A program made the translations under genes and the position numbers. The notes under the pieces were generated by a model. That model searched no databases and was not told the origin of the DNA. It saw only the letters and a list, made by a program, of their open reading frames with translations. 64,000 nucleotides of DNA from Gammaproteobacteria bacterium (GTDB taxonomy: Bacteria > Pseudomonadota > Gammaproteobacteria > CAISUE01): the NCBI GenBank assembly GCA_021156105.1, contig JAJNBD010000003.1, positions 154,093 to 218,092 of the forward strand, given 5' to 3'. Positions 32,426 to 40,735 of the stretch are shown piece by piece; within the stretch, counting starts at the first letter, position 1, and the number at the start of each line of letters is the position of its first letter.

Positions 32426-33010
32426 TTAAGAAAAACTCACTTTTGGCGCTTGAGCGGCTTGAGCATCTGCAGCAAAGTATGCTTTTTTCTCAAAGCCCAT
32501 TAAGCCTGCAATCATATTGCTTGGGAAGTGGCGCAATGTCACATTATAGGTTTGTACCGCATCATTATAACGTTCACGAGCAACCGCAATACGGTTTTCT
32601 GTACCTTCTAATTGTGATTGGAGAGCCAAGAAATTCTCACTTGCTTTTAAATCTGGATAGCGTTCTACTACCACCATTAAACGTCCCAATGCCCCTGATA
32701 ATGCTGCTTGTGATTGTGAAAACTGGTCTAATTGCGCTTGATTTTCGGGTGAAGCATTTTGCAAACTTTGTGTTGCACGGGCACGCGCATTTGTTACATC
32801 CACGAGTGTTGATTTTTCATGCGCCGCATAGCCTTGCACCGTCGCAACCAAATTCGGGATTAAATCTAAACGACGTTGATAAGTGGTTTGAACTTGGCCC
32901 CACGCTTGTGAAACCTGCTCTTGCTGGCTTACCAGGCTATTGTAACTAGAAATTACCCAGATACCTAAAACCACAACAATAGCAATAATGATCGCAACAG
33001 TTTTATTCAT
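32426..33010 (-). CDS. lemA: LemA family protein
   Basis: The 194-residue protein has an N-terminal membrane anchor (VAIIIAIVVVLGIWVI) followed by the long helical LemA domain (YNSLVSQQEQVSQAWGQV, YQRRLDLIPNLVATV, NARARATQS, ERYPDLKASENF, NDAVQTYNVTLRHFP). It is a membrane-anchored protein of uncertain function that in many bacteria lies next to a TPM-domain gene, as here. It is preceded by scpA with a 20-bp gap. Confidence 0.92.
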   Translation of the reverse strand: MNKTVAIIIAIVVVLGIWVISSYNSLVSQQEQVSQAWGQVQTTYQRRLDLIPNLVATVQGYAAHEKSTLVDVTNARARATQSLQNASPENQAQLDQFSQSQAALSGALGRLMVVVERYPDLKASENFLALQSQLEGTENRIAVARERYNDAVQTYNVTLRHFPSNMIAGLMGFEKKAYFAADAQAAQAPKVSFS

Positions 33011-33030
33011 AGCATTAGCCTTAGTAATTT

Positions 33031-33939
33031 CTAAATACTAGAAATATCGGTTGATATTTCCTGTTCGGTTATCAATTCTGACGCTGGTTCTTCTGATTCA
33101 CTGACAAAAACACTCTGCTCTTCTACCGGTGTTGGCATGCAAATATAAATCGTGCCTAAAAATTCTTCTTGTTGAAGTTTAATTTGGCCTTGTTTTAATA
33201 ACTCAAGCATTGCAATAAACGTTGCAACAACTCCCACACGACCTTCTTGGAAACTAAAGCAAGCGGTAAATTCAATATTTCGATGCACTTGTAACTTTGT
33301 CAAAATACTACTCATGCGCTCACGCACAGAAATAGGTTCAAACTGGATCGCATGGCTTTTACGTAAACCACAACGCAGCATCACTTGCCGCATCGCGGCA
33401 ATCAACTCATTCAGAGGAATAGGCGGCAAATTTTGCAATGAGACTTGACGTTCAAATTCTGCCGAAGCCCAAAATACATCTTTGTCCAATTGAGGTAACT
33501 GTGATAAATCTTCTGCCGCTTTTTTCATCTGCTCATAAACTTGTAAGCGGCGAATTAATTCTGCTCGAGGATCTTCCTCAACATGGTCACCCACTTGTGG
33601 TGGTTTTGGTAATAACAAGCGAGACTTAATTTCTGCCAACATGGCAGCCATCACTAAATAATCAGCTGCAAGCTCAAGCTTAATCGATTTCATCAACGTA
33701 ATATATTCCATATACTGCTGCGTGATAGCGGCAATAGGAATATCTAAAATATCAATATTTTCTTTGCGAATGAGATAAAGCAATAAATCTAAAGGCCCTT
33801 CAAAAGTCTCTAGAAAAATTTCTAAAGCTTCAGGCGGAATATAAAGGTCTTCAGGCAAAACGAATAACGGCTGGCCGTTAATGACAGCTTTTTGCAAAAG
33901 GTCGGTTTGAGATTGTTCGCTAGGGTAACTATTTTCCAT
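33031..33939 (-). CDS. scpA: segregation and condensation protein A
   Basis: The 302-residue protein has the kleisin N-terminal block LETFEGPLDLLLYLIRKENI and IAAITQQYMEYI. The helical middle has DYLVMAAMLAEIKSRLLLP, and the C-terminal winged helix starts near VVATFIAMLELLKQGQIKL. It works with ScpB and SMC in chromosome organisation; scpB is not in the window. The long acidic C-terminal tail (VFVSESEEPASEL) exceeds the core family. It follows trpS by 45 bp. Confidence 0.93.
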   Translation of the reverse strand: MENSYPSEQSQTDLLQKAVINGQPLFVLPEDLYIPPEALEIFLETFEGPLDLLLYLIRKENIDILDIPIAAITQQYMEYITLMKSIKLELAADYLVMAAMLAEIKSRLLLPKPPQVGDHVEEDPRAELIRRLQVYEQMKKAAEDLSQLPQLDKDVFWASAEFERQVSLQNLPPIPLNELIAAMRQVMLRCGLRKSHAIQFEPISVRERMSSILTKLQVHRNIEFTACFSFQEGRVGVVATFIAMLELLKQGQIKLQQEEFLGTIYICMPTPVEEQSVFVSESEEPASELITEQEISTDISSI

Positions 33940-33984
33940 GGCAGCATTGTAACGTATTATGCATTAAGCATAAAGCGTATCTTC

Positions 33985-35193
33985 CTAATACTCTAAGCCC
34001 ATGACTTCTTTTACCTCTGCCAAAGTATCACGAGCAATTTCCCGCGCGGCATCAGCACCATCATGTAAAATATCACTAATCAATTGAGGATTTTGCTGAT
34101 ATTCTTGGGCACGCTCTCGAATTGGCGCTTGTTCCTTTTCAATAGCTTTAATTAAAGCACCTTTGCAGTCAAGGCAGCCAATGCCCGCACTTCGACAACC
34201 TTCCTGCACCCAGGCTTTGGTATCTTTATCAGAATAGATTTTGTGCAAACTCCATACGGGGCAGACATCTGGATTACCAGGGTCATTTCTTCTGACACGC
34301 GCAGGGTCCGTTGGCATGGTTTTAACTTTTTCTTCAATGACCGCGGCAGATTCCCCTAAAAAAATTGAGTTTTCATAAGACTTTGACATTTTCTGCCCGT
34401 CTAGCCCGGATACTTTCGGCACCTTAGTCAGTAAAGGCGCGGGCTCAGGTAAAATAATTTTATTCGTCCCAAAGACATAGCCCCTTAAGCGTTCATGGTC
34501 TGCAAGTGTCAAGTTTTTTTGCTGGTTTAATAAGGCTTCAGCTAAAGTCAAAGCTTCTTTATCGCCTTGTTCTTGGAAACGTCTACGAAAATCTTGGTAA
34601 AGCGCGGCGCTTTTTTTGCCAAGTTTATTAAGTGCCGCTAAAGCTTTTTCGGCAAAACCTTTCTCTTGTCCATAAAGATGGTTAAAGCGCCGCGCAATTT
34701 CACGAGTTAATTCAAGGTGAGGAATTTGGTCTTCGCCAACCGGTACTAAGCCTGCTTTATATAACAAAATATCAGCAGACATTAAAACAGGATAACCAAG
34801 AAAACCATAAGTATCTAAGTCTTTTTCTGCTAATTTTTCTTTTTGGTCTTTATAAGTTGGAACACGCTCAAGCCAACTTAAGGGTGTGATCATCGAAAGC
34901 AGCAAATGCAATTCCGTATGTTCAGGTACCCAAGATTGGATAAAAATTTTCGCTTGATTGGGGTTAACACCTGCCGCCAACCAATCTGCCACCATAGAAA
35001 ACGCTTGCTGCTTAACATTGCCAGGGTTTTCATAGTTGGTGGTTAAGCCATGCAAATCTGCCGCAAAAAAGAAGCACTCATAAGCATTTTGCAATTCAAG
35101 CCAATTCTTGATAACGCCATGAAAGTGACCAAGATGCAGTCTTCCTGTTACGCGCATTCCTGAAACAATGCGCTCAATCAACTCATTTTTCAT
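33985..35193 (-). CDS. trpS: tryptophanyl-tRNA synthetase (four-Cys type)
   Basis: This is a class I synthetase with GRLHLGHFHG (HIGH-type motif) near residue 17 and QKMSKSYENS (KMSKS) near residue 265. At 402 residues it is longer than the E. coli enzyme because of an insertion around residues 170-240. It contains four Cys arranged C-x21-C-x6-C-x2-C (PDVCPVW, QEGCRSAGIGCLDCKG), close to the [4Fe-4S]-binding pattern described for some bacterial TrpRS. Its start overlaps the stop of the pilP-like gene by 4 bp (ATGA), an odd partner for a tRNA synthetase. Confidence 0.95.
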   Translation of the reverse strand: MKNELIERIVSGMRVTGRLHLGHFHGVIKNWLELQNAYECFFFAADLHGLTTNYENPGNVKQQAFSMVADWLAAGVNPNQAKIFIQSWVPEHTELHLLLSMITPLSWLERVPTYKDQKEKLAEKDLDTYGFLGYPVLMSADILLYKAGLVPVGEDQIPHLELTREIARRFNHLYGQEKGFAEKALAALNKLGKKSAALYQDFRRRFQEQGDKEALTLAEALLNQQKNLTLADHERLRGYVFGTNKIILPEPAPLLTKVPKVSGLDGQKMSKSYENSIFLGESAAVIEEKVKTMPTDPARVRRNDPGNPDVCPVWSLHKIYSDKDTKAWVQEGCRSAGIGCLDCKGALIKAIEKEQAPIRERAQEYQQNPQLISDILHDGADAAREIARDTLAEVKEVMGLEY

Positions 35194-36542
35194 TCAGACT
35201 TAGCTTGTAATGGTTGAATAGTTCCAATTTTTTGAACATATGCATTCGCTTGTTTCCAGCTATCTGGCGCAGCTTTTAACGCTGCCAAAGCATCAGCTCT
35301 TGTTGCATATTGGCCATAAACCACGCCAAACCGCCCATGCTTATCTTGATAAGTGTAATAATCTTTACCTAATTTTAATTCTTTAATAAATTCCTTTAAA
35401 TCATCCTCTGAACCTAACACGCCAAGTTGCAAGGTATATTGCTCAGGATTCAAGCTAGCAAAGCTCGTTGCTGGCGCTGCTGCAGTAGCAACTTGTGGTG
35501 GCGCCGCCGCTGCACTAGCACTTGATGCATTTACAGCTAAACCTGTTGGTTTTGCCGGCACCGCTAGCACTGGTGTTGTTGCTGGTGCTGGCGTAGTAGC
35601 TACAGCAGGCGTCGCTATTTTAGGTGCGGTTTTTTTTAAGTGAAGATGATCTGTAACTTCATGCAGCGTGGTTTCCAACCAGGATTCTTTTGCCGCAGGT
35701 GCTGTAACAGACCCTTGTTGCGCTACCGTAGTAGATACGGTTGGCTTACTTGCTTTATTGTTTGGCAATACAGGCGTCTGAACAATGCCTTGTGAGCTAG
35801 CAGAGACTGGAGGCAATTTTACTGATGCTGCTGTTGACGCTGGTGCTGTAATAGGTGCAGATTCTTTCGGTTTATTAGGTGTTACCGTAACGCCATCGAA
35901 AGTCAGATGCGTTGTATTATTTTCATCTTGAAGCACAACTTCATTACTGTTGATATCAATAACTTTTTCTTTACCATTAAGCACTGTACCCACCATGACA
36001 TCGTAAGTGTTACTTCCTTGCTTAACCGTGGCAGTCCAATCATTATCTTGTAAGCCCGTATAGACTAAAGAATAAGCCTGATTATTATCTGTTTTTTGTG
36101 CGCTTGCTGCATTAGAAGAATCTGACGCATCCACTGCAGATAAATCAGAAACGCCGCCCAATTGATTAATTTTATTTAACGCCTCAACTGTTGCAGCTTG
36201 AGAAACAGCAATGGCTTGTTTATCAGCAGCAATTTGTTTTTGTAACTCTACTACTTTATATTCTTCAAGCAACTGTAAATATTTTTTCTGATAAGGGCTA
36301 ATCGCGTCTGTTGTATTAGCTACCGCGGCTTGAGGTATATTTCCTATTGACGCTGTAGTAGCAGGCGCTGATGAAGCGGCAGTCGTCGCAGTAGACGCTG
36401 GTGTTTTAACGACTGATGTTGGTGGAGCCCCAGAGCCAGGAGAAGAAAATAAATCAACAACCTGCCATATAAGAACAATCACAACTAAGGCTAATATTAT
36501 TGAGATTACCCGTTGTTTTTTATCCATGACAATTTTTTGCAT
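35190..36542 (-). CDS. pilP: type IVb pilus PilP-like protein fused to a SPOR domain
   Basis: The 450-residue protein has one N-terminal membrane segment (VISIILALVVIVLIW). A low-complexity Ala/Thr/Pro linker surrounds a PilP-like core at about residues 160-230 (DNDWTATVKQGSNTYDVMVG, then INSNEVVLQDENN). A second low-complexity linker follows, and then a C-terminal SPOR domain (YTLQLGVLGSEDDLKEFI, FGVVYGQYATRADALAAL). Thin-pilus PilP proteins do not normally end in SPOR, which binds denuded peptidoglycan, so this may anchor the pilus machine to the wall. It lies 5 bp after pilO and overlaps trpS. The PilP call rests on neighbours as much as on sequence. Confidence 0.65.
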   Translation of the reverse strand: MQKIVMDKKQRVISIILALVVIVLIWQVVDLFSSPGSGAPPTSVVKTPASTATTAASSAPATTASIGNIPQAAVANTTDAISPYQKKYLQLLEEYKVVELQKQIAADKQAIAVSQAATVEALNKINQLGGVSDLSAVDASDSSNAASAQKTDNNQAYSLVYTGLQDNDWTATVKQGSNTYDVMVGTVLNGKEKVIDINSNEVVLQDENNTTHLTFDGVTVTPNKPKESAPITAPASTAASVKLPPVSASSQGIVQTPVLPNNKASKPTVSTTVAQQGSVTAPAAKESWLETTLHEVTDHLHLKKTAPKIATPAVATTPAPATTPVLAVPAKPTGLAVNASSASAAAAPPQVATAAAPATSFASLNPEQYTLQLGVLGSEDDLKEFIKELKLGKDYYTYQDKHGRFGVVYGQYATRADALAALKAAPDSWKQANAYVQKIGTIQPLQAKSE

Positions 36543-36547
36543 AGTTT

Positions 36548-37789
36548 TTAAGCACCGTATAATGTTGCAGATATCGTACCAGAAATTGTCCCACTTGAAA
36601 AAGAGAGCTGAACTCCACTAATCGTAATGGGCAGATTATTTAAATATACTCCATAAAGCTGCAAATCCATAGGAGAAGCTTGCGAAAGTTGAATCGTAAA
36701 ACTTTGCGCCGTATAGCTTCCTCTAGGCGTCGCCGCATCTAAAGAAAGTGTTTTCTTTGTTGATAACAAAATCGAGGTATCAATTAACTTAGCAACCAAC
36801 GTCTGTATAGGTGTAGGTGCTGAAGGTACTGGGCGATTAGGTATTGATGGCAAAGAAGAGGTAATGTTAACGCCAGTGTTACTAAAGGCAAGTGTAGCAC
36901 GGTTTGCCTTTGCCCATGCAAGCAAAAACTGAGCAGAGCCGCCATAGGAATTAGCTATAGCGCTAACACTTGTACCAGTAATACTAACTTGTGAAATACC
37001 CCAACCTGGAATGCTATTTAATAATAAAACCTCTTGTGCAACCTCGCCTAAAAAAGCTTGCGGCGAAGGGCTGGTTAGTGCTGCACGAAAATTTGCGAGT
37101 GGATCAACGGTTTGAATTGGTTCAGGCTTTGAGAACACATAGAAAGCAATCGCTGCCACAATCACAATGGCAAACAAACTAATTAAACCAATAAGGTTCC
37201 TTTGGGAAGCTTTACTTAATTGGAGGTCGCTGATGGCTTGTTGGATAGGAACCAACTCAAATACCGGCGATGGTTCAATTTTTTCAAATAAAGGTTCTTT
37301 GAGAACAGTAATACTTTTCTGGTTAAATGCAGTAATGTAAGGTGCATCGATATCAGGATTTTTAGGTGGTGTTAATCCAGGAATATCACCATAAATATAG
37401 ATTGCAGGATGATTCATGGTGACAGATGCTGCAGCTAATTCTTCTAATAATTCTTGCGCATTTAAATCACCATCGGTAAAAATTAATCCATCTCTAACAA
37501 TGACCGTCAGAAAATGACCTTCGTGAAGCTGTTCACAAAAGATCATATTGGTAGGTTTGTTGAAATGGTGCCAAGCCATTTCAGCAAATAAAAACCCAGG
37601 GTCAGTTGAGAAAACACTCTCGATTTTTTTGCCACCACCTAATCCTGGCAAAAATTTGGCAAAATAGCCATGCATTTCAGAAATCAAAAATGCATGCTGC
37701 TTAAAAAGCGTGGTATTCGAGAGCGACAAAGTCTCTCGATAACATCGCACGATAAACTGTATTCCATCGTTACGCTGAATGATGGCCAT
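36548..37789 (-). CDS. pilO: type IVb (thin) pilus accessory protein PilO
   Basis: The 413-residue protein's N-terminal half (FLPGLGGGKKIESVFSTDPG, then FLTVIVRDGLIFTDGDLNA) matches the cytoplasmic domain of IncI-type PilO pilin accessory proteins. A single membrane segment (LIGLISLFAIVIVAAIAFYV) lies near residue 205, followed by a periplasmic domain rich in Ser and Thr. Gene order pilN-pilO-pilP with 5-6 bp gaps matches the thin-pilus operon of IncI plasmids. The ATPase, inner-membrane protein and pilin genes of such operons are not in this window. Confidence 0.75.
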   Translation of the reverse strand: MAIIQRNDGIQFIVRCYRETLSLSNTTLFKQHAFLISEMHGYFAKFLPGLGGGKKIESVFSTDPGFLFAEMAWHHFNKPTNMIFCEQLHEGHFLTVIVRDGLIFTDGDLNAQELLEELAAASVTMNHPAIYIYGDIPGLTPPKNPDIDAPYITAFNQKSITVLKEPLFEKIEPSPVFELVPIQQAISDLQLSKASQRNLIGLISLFAIVIVAAIAFYVFSKPEPIQTVDPLANFRAALTSPSPQAFLGEVAQEVLLLNSIPGWGISQVSITGTSVSAIANSYGGSAQFLLAWAKANRATLAFSNTGVNITSSLPSIPNRPVPSAPTPIQTLVAKLIDTSILLSTKKTLSLDAATPRGSYTAQSFTIQLSQASPMDLQLYGVYLNNLPITISGVQLSFSSGTISGTISATLYGA

Positions 37790-37795
37790 CGTCTA

Positions 37796-39349
37796 TTAAC
37801 CTTTTGAGTTAATAATCGTTGGTGTAATCAGCACAATGGTTTCAACATTATCTTGATTTCCACCATAACCACCAAGCGCATCTTGGCCAAATACGCTATT
37901 TTTATTCGCTTCATTACGCAGCTGTTTAAAGCCAGCTAATACTAGCGTTGCATTAGAAGGCACATAAGCACGTTCGTTAAAACGTTTTTGCGTAATGACA
38001 GGCGCGGTAATCACATCCCCGCTAGAGGTACTTGTTGTAGTATCAGAAACAGCACCTTCTTTACTATCATATTTTTGCAGCTTAACCAGATTTGCCAAAG
38101 TGCTGGTAATTTGTAAGTAAACATTATCACCTTGAATTTTCGGCAGAAGATATAAGGTAAACCCTGTTGTCACGGTATTTGGCGTTAACGCTGTGGTTGA
38201 ACCAACCTGTGGCGTTACTGTGGTTGAAACAGACGCTAAATATGTTGTTTGTGTATTAATGCCAATTTCAGCAACTTGGTTATTTAAAGTAACCACGCGT
38301 GGTTGTGTCGACACACTCACTTTTCCTTCTGTTGCCAAAGCATGAATAATTGTATCGGTACCATTCCAAATACCACTACTAGCCTGAAGTAAAAAAGTAT
38401 TCGAGTTATCTAAGGCGGCATTTAGTTGTGAACTATTGGTATTATTTAACGTCGCATGATAACGAGAATGCACAAAGCTCCTGACTAAATTCCAATCAAT
38501 ACCATAGTTGAAAGATTTATTTAAAGTTACTTCGATCACTTGAACATCTAAAACGACTTGTCGTGACAAGCTTTGATTCATATTGATCAAATAATTTTGA
38601 ATATTGCGCACATTCGCAGGTTTATCTGTGACAGTAATCGTGGTCGTCGCTTGAGAAACATTCACTTTACCTGTCTCTGTCAGCATTCCTTTTACAGTAC
38701 TCTCTAAATCTTTCCAGATCGATAAGTCGCCTTGAATACTGCTATATTCTCCATAGGAGCCAAGGCTTGTCGTTACGCCACCACTACTGCCGCTACCGCT
38801 ACCGCCGCCGCTACTACTTGAGCCGCTTGTGCCTGAGCCCGTGCTAGTTTCACCCACAAGGTATTTAGATGCCCCTGGCATGAAAGAAACATCAAAGGTT
38901 CGGGTCATCACCGCGGACCAATTTAAAACATTGTCATCTAGAGTGTAAGCGTAACCTGATAGCGCGGATAAAGCTTCTAAGGCATTTTTTCGGCTGCCTT
39001 TGAAATCCATACTAACGGTTTGCGCAGCATTAACATCACCAGCAAAAGCATTAACCACTGCCGTACCTTGAATTAAACGATTAGCAAGGTTTCGGAAGCT
39101 CATATTTTTTGCATGAACCGTCACTATGCCATTGAGCCAAGTTTGTTGGGTAGAAGAATAGGAATTTTCTAGCACTAAGTCTCTAGAATGGCTATCCATT
39201 TTTATTTTAGGCTGATTATAATCGGTGCTTAAATCCGCTTGCTCTTTATCCACATTGCCTGAAAAGTTTTTATAATCCTGTGGTACGCATGCGGTAAGTA
39301 AAAAAATAAAAGTGACTGATAATAAAGAAAAAGGGCGTAAAATTTTCAT
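37796..39349 (-). CDS. pilN: type IVb pilus secretin lipoprotein PilN
   Basis: I chose the start at 39349 (MKILRPFSLLSVTF), which gives a proper lipoprotein signal with lipobox LLTAC; the frame extends to 39397. After a 100-residue N-domain comes a Gly/Ser-rich insert (GSGTSGSSSSGGGSGSGSSG), then an N1-like domain (TTTITVTDKPANVRNIQNYL) and the secretin core (VIEVTLNKSFNYGIDW, ending YVPSNATLVLAGF and VLITPTIIN). At 517 residues it fits PilN of IncI-type thin pili. It forms the outer-membrane pore and is the first gene of the run, divergent from dotH with 284 bp between. Confidence 0.82.
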   Translation of the reverse strand: MKILRPFSLLSVTFIFLLTACVPQDYKNFSGNVDKEQADLSTDYNQPKIKMDSHSRDLVLENSYSSTQQTWLNGIVTVHAKNMSFRNLANRLIQGTAVVNAFAGDVNAAQTVSMDFKGSRKNALEALSALSGYAYTLDDNVLNWSAVMTRTFDVSFMPGASKYLVGETSTGSGTSGSSSSGGGSGSGSSGGVTTSLGSYGEYSSIQGDLSIWKDLESTVKGMLTETGKVNVSQATTTITVTDKPANVRNIQNYLINMNQSLSRQVVLDVQVIEVTLNKSFNYGIDWNLVRSFVHSRYHATLNNTNSSQLNAALDNSNTFLLQASSGIWNGTDTIIHALATEGKVSVSTQPRVVTLNNQVAEIGINTQTTYLASVSTTVTPQVGSTTALTPNTVTTGFTLYLLPKIQGDNVYLQITSTLANLVKLQKYDSKEGAVSDTTTSTSSGDVITAPVITQKRFNERAYVPSNATLVLAGFKQLRNEANKNSVFGQDALGGYGGNQDNVETIVLITPTIINSKG

Positions 39350-39633
39350 TGTAATGCTTTCTACTAATAAATCAGTTAATAGGTTTGGACTCCTCATTCT
39401 ACCCTAATTTTGACTGAAAGCAACTACCTATTGGCCTTTTATTCCCCCTATTTTATTTTAAAGAAACCGTCACCATTGACGAACTATCAACCTTAGTATT
39501 AGTAACAATACTTAAGTTAACTTGTTTTTGGCTTAACACGAGCTTCGTGCACAGAAATGACAAATGCTGGATTGTCAGGGGGAGATTCTTATGGTAAATT
39601 GCGAGAATGTAACGAAAACACGGAAAAGTTTAG

Positions 39634-40734
39634 GTGAATAAAGTCTCGCAGCTTAAAAAAATCATTCTTCTTTGCGGTATTACGGCGCCAAGCTTTTTTT
39701 GCAATTATGCACTGGCCCAGCAAACACCGCCCACAATACCTAGCGCAGCAAATGCTTTGACAGCAGCGCCTGCGTCGCCGGCTAATGCTCTACCGCCAAG
39801 CGCAATACAAGGCAATCCACCCGCTGCTAATTTTCAGCGTGTTCAGCCTGTTAGTGATGCTAACCTTGGTTTAACCGCACCAGTACCACCCCTGCCGCCT
39901 CCGACCGATGTGGCAACAACTGGCAACAACGCTAATGAATTAGATCCTGCTGCCGTTCAAGCCGCAAGAGATCAAGCATTCAACCAGTTAACGACAACGG
40001 CGCTACCTATGACGCCTGAACAGATTCAAAAACTGCGCAATCTTTTTGCAGAATCCCAGCGCGCCGCAACAGCATCACCAGGAGGCTCTCCACCCAAACC
40101 GGTGGTCAGCACTCAATTAGTAACTTTAGACCCAAGTGCCATTCCACCGATTATTCGACTTTCGCAAGGCTATGTTTCTTCAGTTGTATTCTTAGATTCA
40201 TCTGGACAACCATGGCCAATTCAGTCTTACGACATTGGCAATCCTAGCGCATTTAATATTCAATGGGATCACACCAGCAACATTTTAATGGTGCAATCAA
40301 ATGCCTTGTATACCACGGGTAATCTTGTGGTTATGCTGAAAGGTTTAAATACGCCTCTTTCAATTTCATTAATTCCAGGGCAACCTTTTGTTGATTACCG
40401 TGCGGATCTACGGGTACAAGGTTTTGGCCCTAATGCAAAAGCAGGTTTACAGAATGCTTTACCACAAGCGGCAAGCAATGACTTACTAAATATTTTAGAT
40501 GGCGTTGCGCTACCAAACTCAAAACCGCTTTCAATTCCTGGCAGTAATAGCCAGGCATGGCTGGTAGGCGATCAAATTTACTTGCGTACCAATCTTACTT
40601 TGTTATCCCCTGCATGGATTGCTTCTATGAATAGCGCAGATGGAACAAACGCTTATCAAATTCCAAAAGTGCCATCCATTTTAGTGGCAGATAATACAGG
40701 GAAAATTTCTAATTTACGCATAGAAGGGTACTAG
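39634..40734 (+). CDS. dotH: Dot/Icm outer-membrane core protein DotH (IcmK)
   Basis: The 366-residue protein starts at a GTG with GGAAAAG upstream. It has a signal peptide (IILLCGITAPSFFCNYALA), a Pro/Ala-rich linker, then the VirB9-like conserved part (PPIIRLSQGYVSSVVFLDSS, GQPFVDYRADLRVQGFGPNA, QIYLRTNLTLLSPAWI). Length matches Legionella DotH (about 360). It forms the outer-membrane core with DotC and DotD, which are not in this window. It is the first gene of the plus-strand cluster; dotI/icmL, its usual upstream neighbour in Legionella, is absent here and replaced by divergent pil genes. Confidence 0.92.
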   Translation: MNKVSQLKKIILLCGITAPSFFCNYALAQQTPPTIPSAANALTAAPASPANALPPSAIQGNPPAANFQRVQPVSDANLGLTAPVPPLPPPTDVATTGNNANELDPAAVQAARDQAFNQLTTTALPMTPEQIQKLRNLFAESQRAATASPGGSPPKPVVSTQLVTLDPSAIPPIIRLSQGYVSSVVFLDSSGQPWPIQSYDIGNPSAFNIQWDHTSNILMVQSNALYTTGNLVVMLKGLNTPLSISLIPGQPFVDYRADLRVQGFGPNAKAGLQNALPQAASNDLLNILDGVALPNSKPLSIPGSNSQAWLVGDQIYLRTNLTLLSPAWIASMNSADGTNAYQIPKVPSILVADNTGKISNLRIEGY

Positions 40735-40735
40735 C

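Noticed and set aside
32371..32949. 192-residue plus-strand frame
   Set aside because: It is antisense to lemA over nearly its full length; lemA has clear family motifs and codon use.
39398..39633. possible PmrA-type regulatory box upstream of dotH
   Set aside because: CTTAAGTTAAC-like bases are present, but the two-half-site consensus known from Legionella is not met. Only weak -35/-10 candidates are seen.
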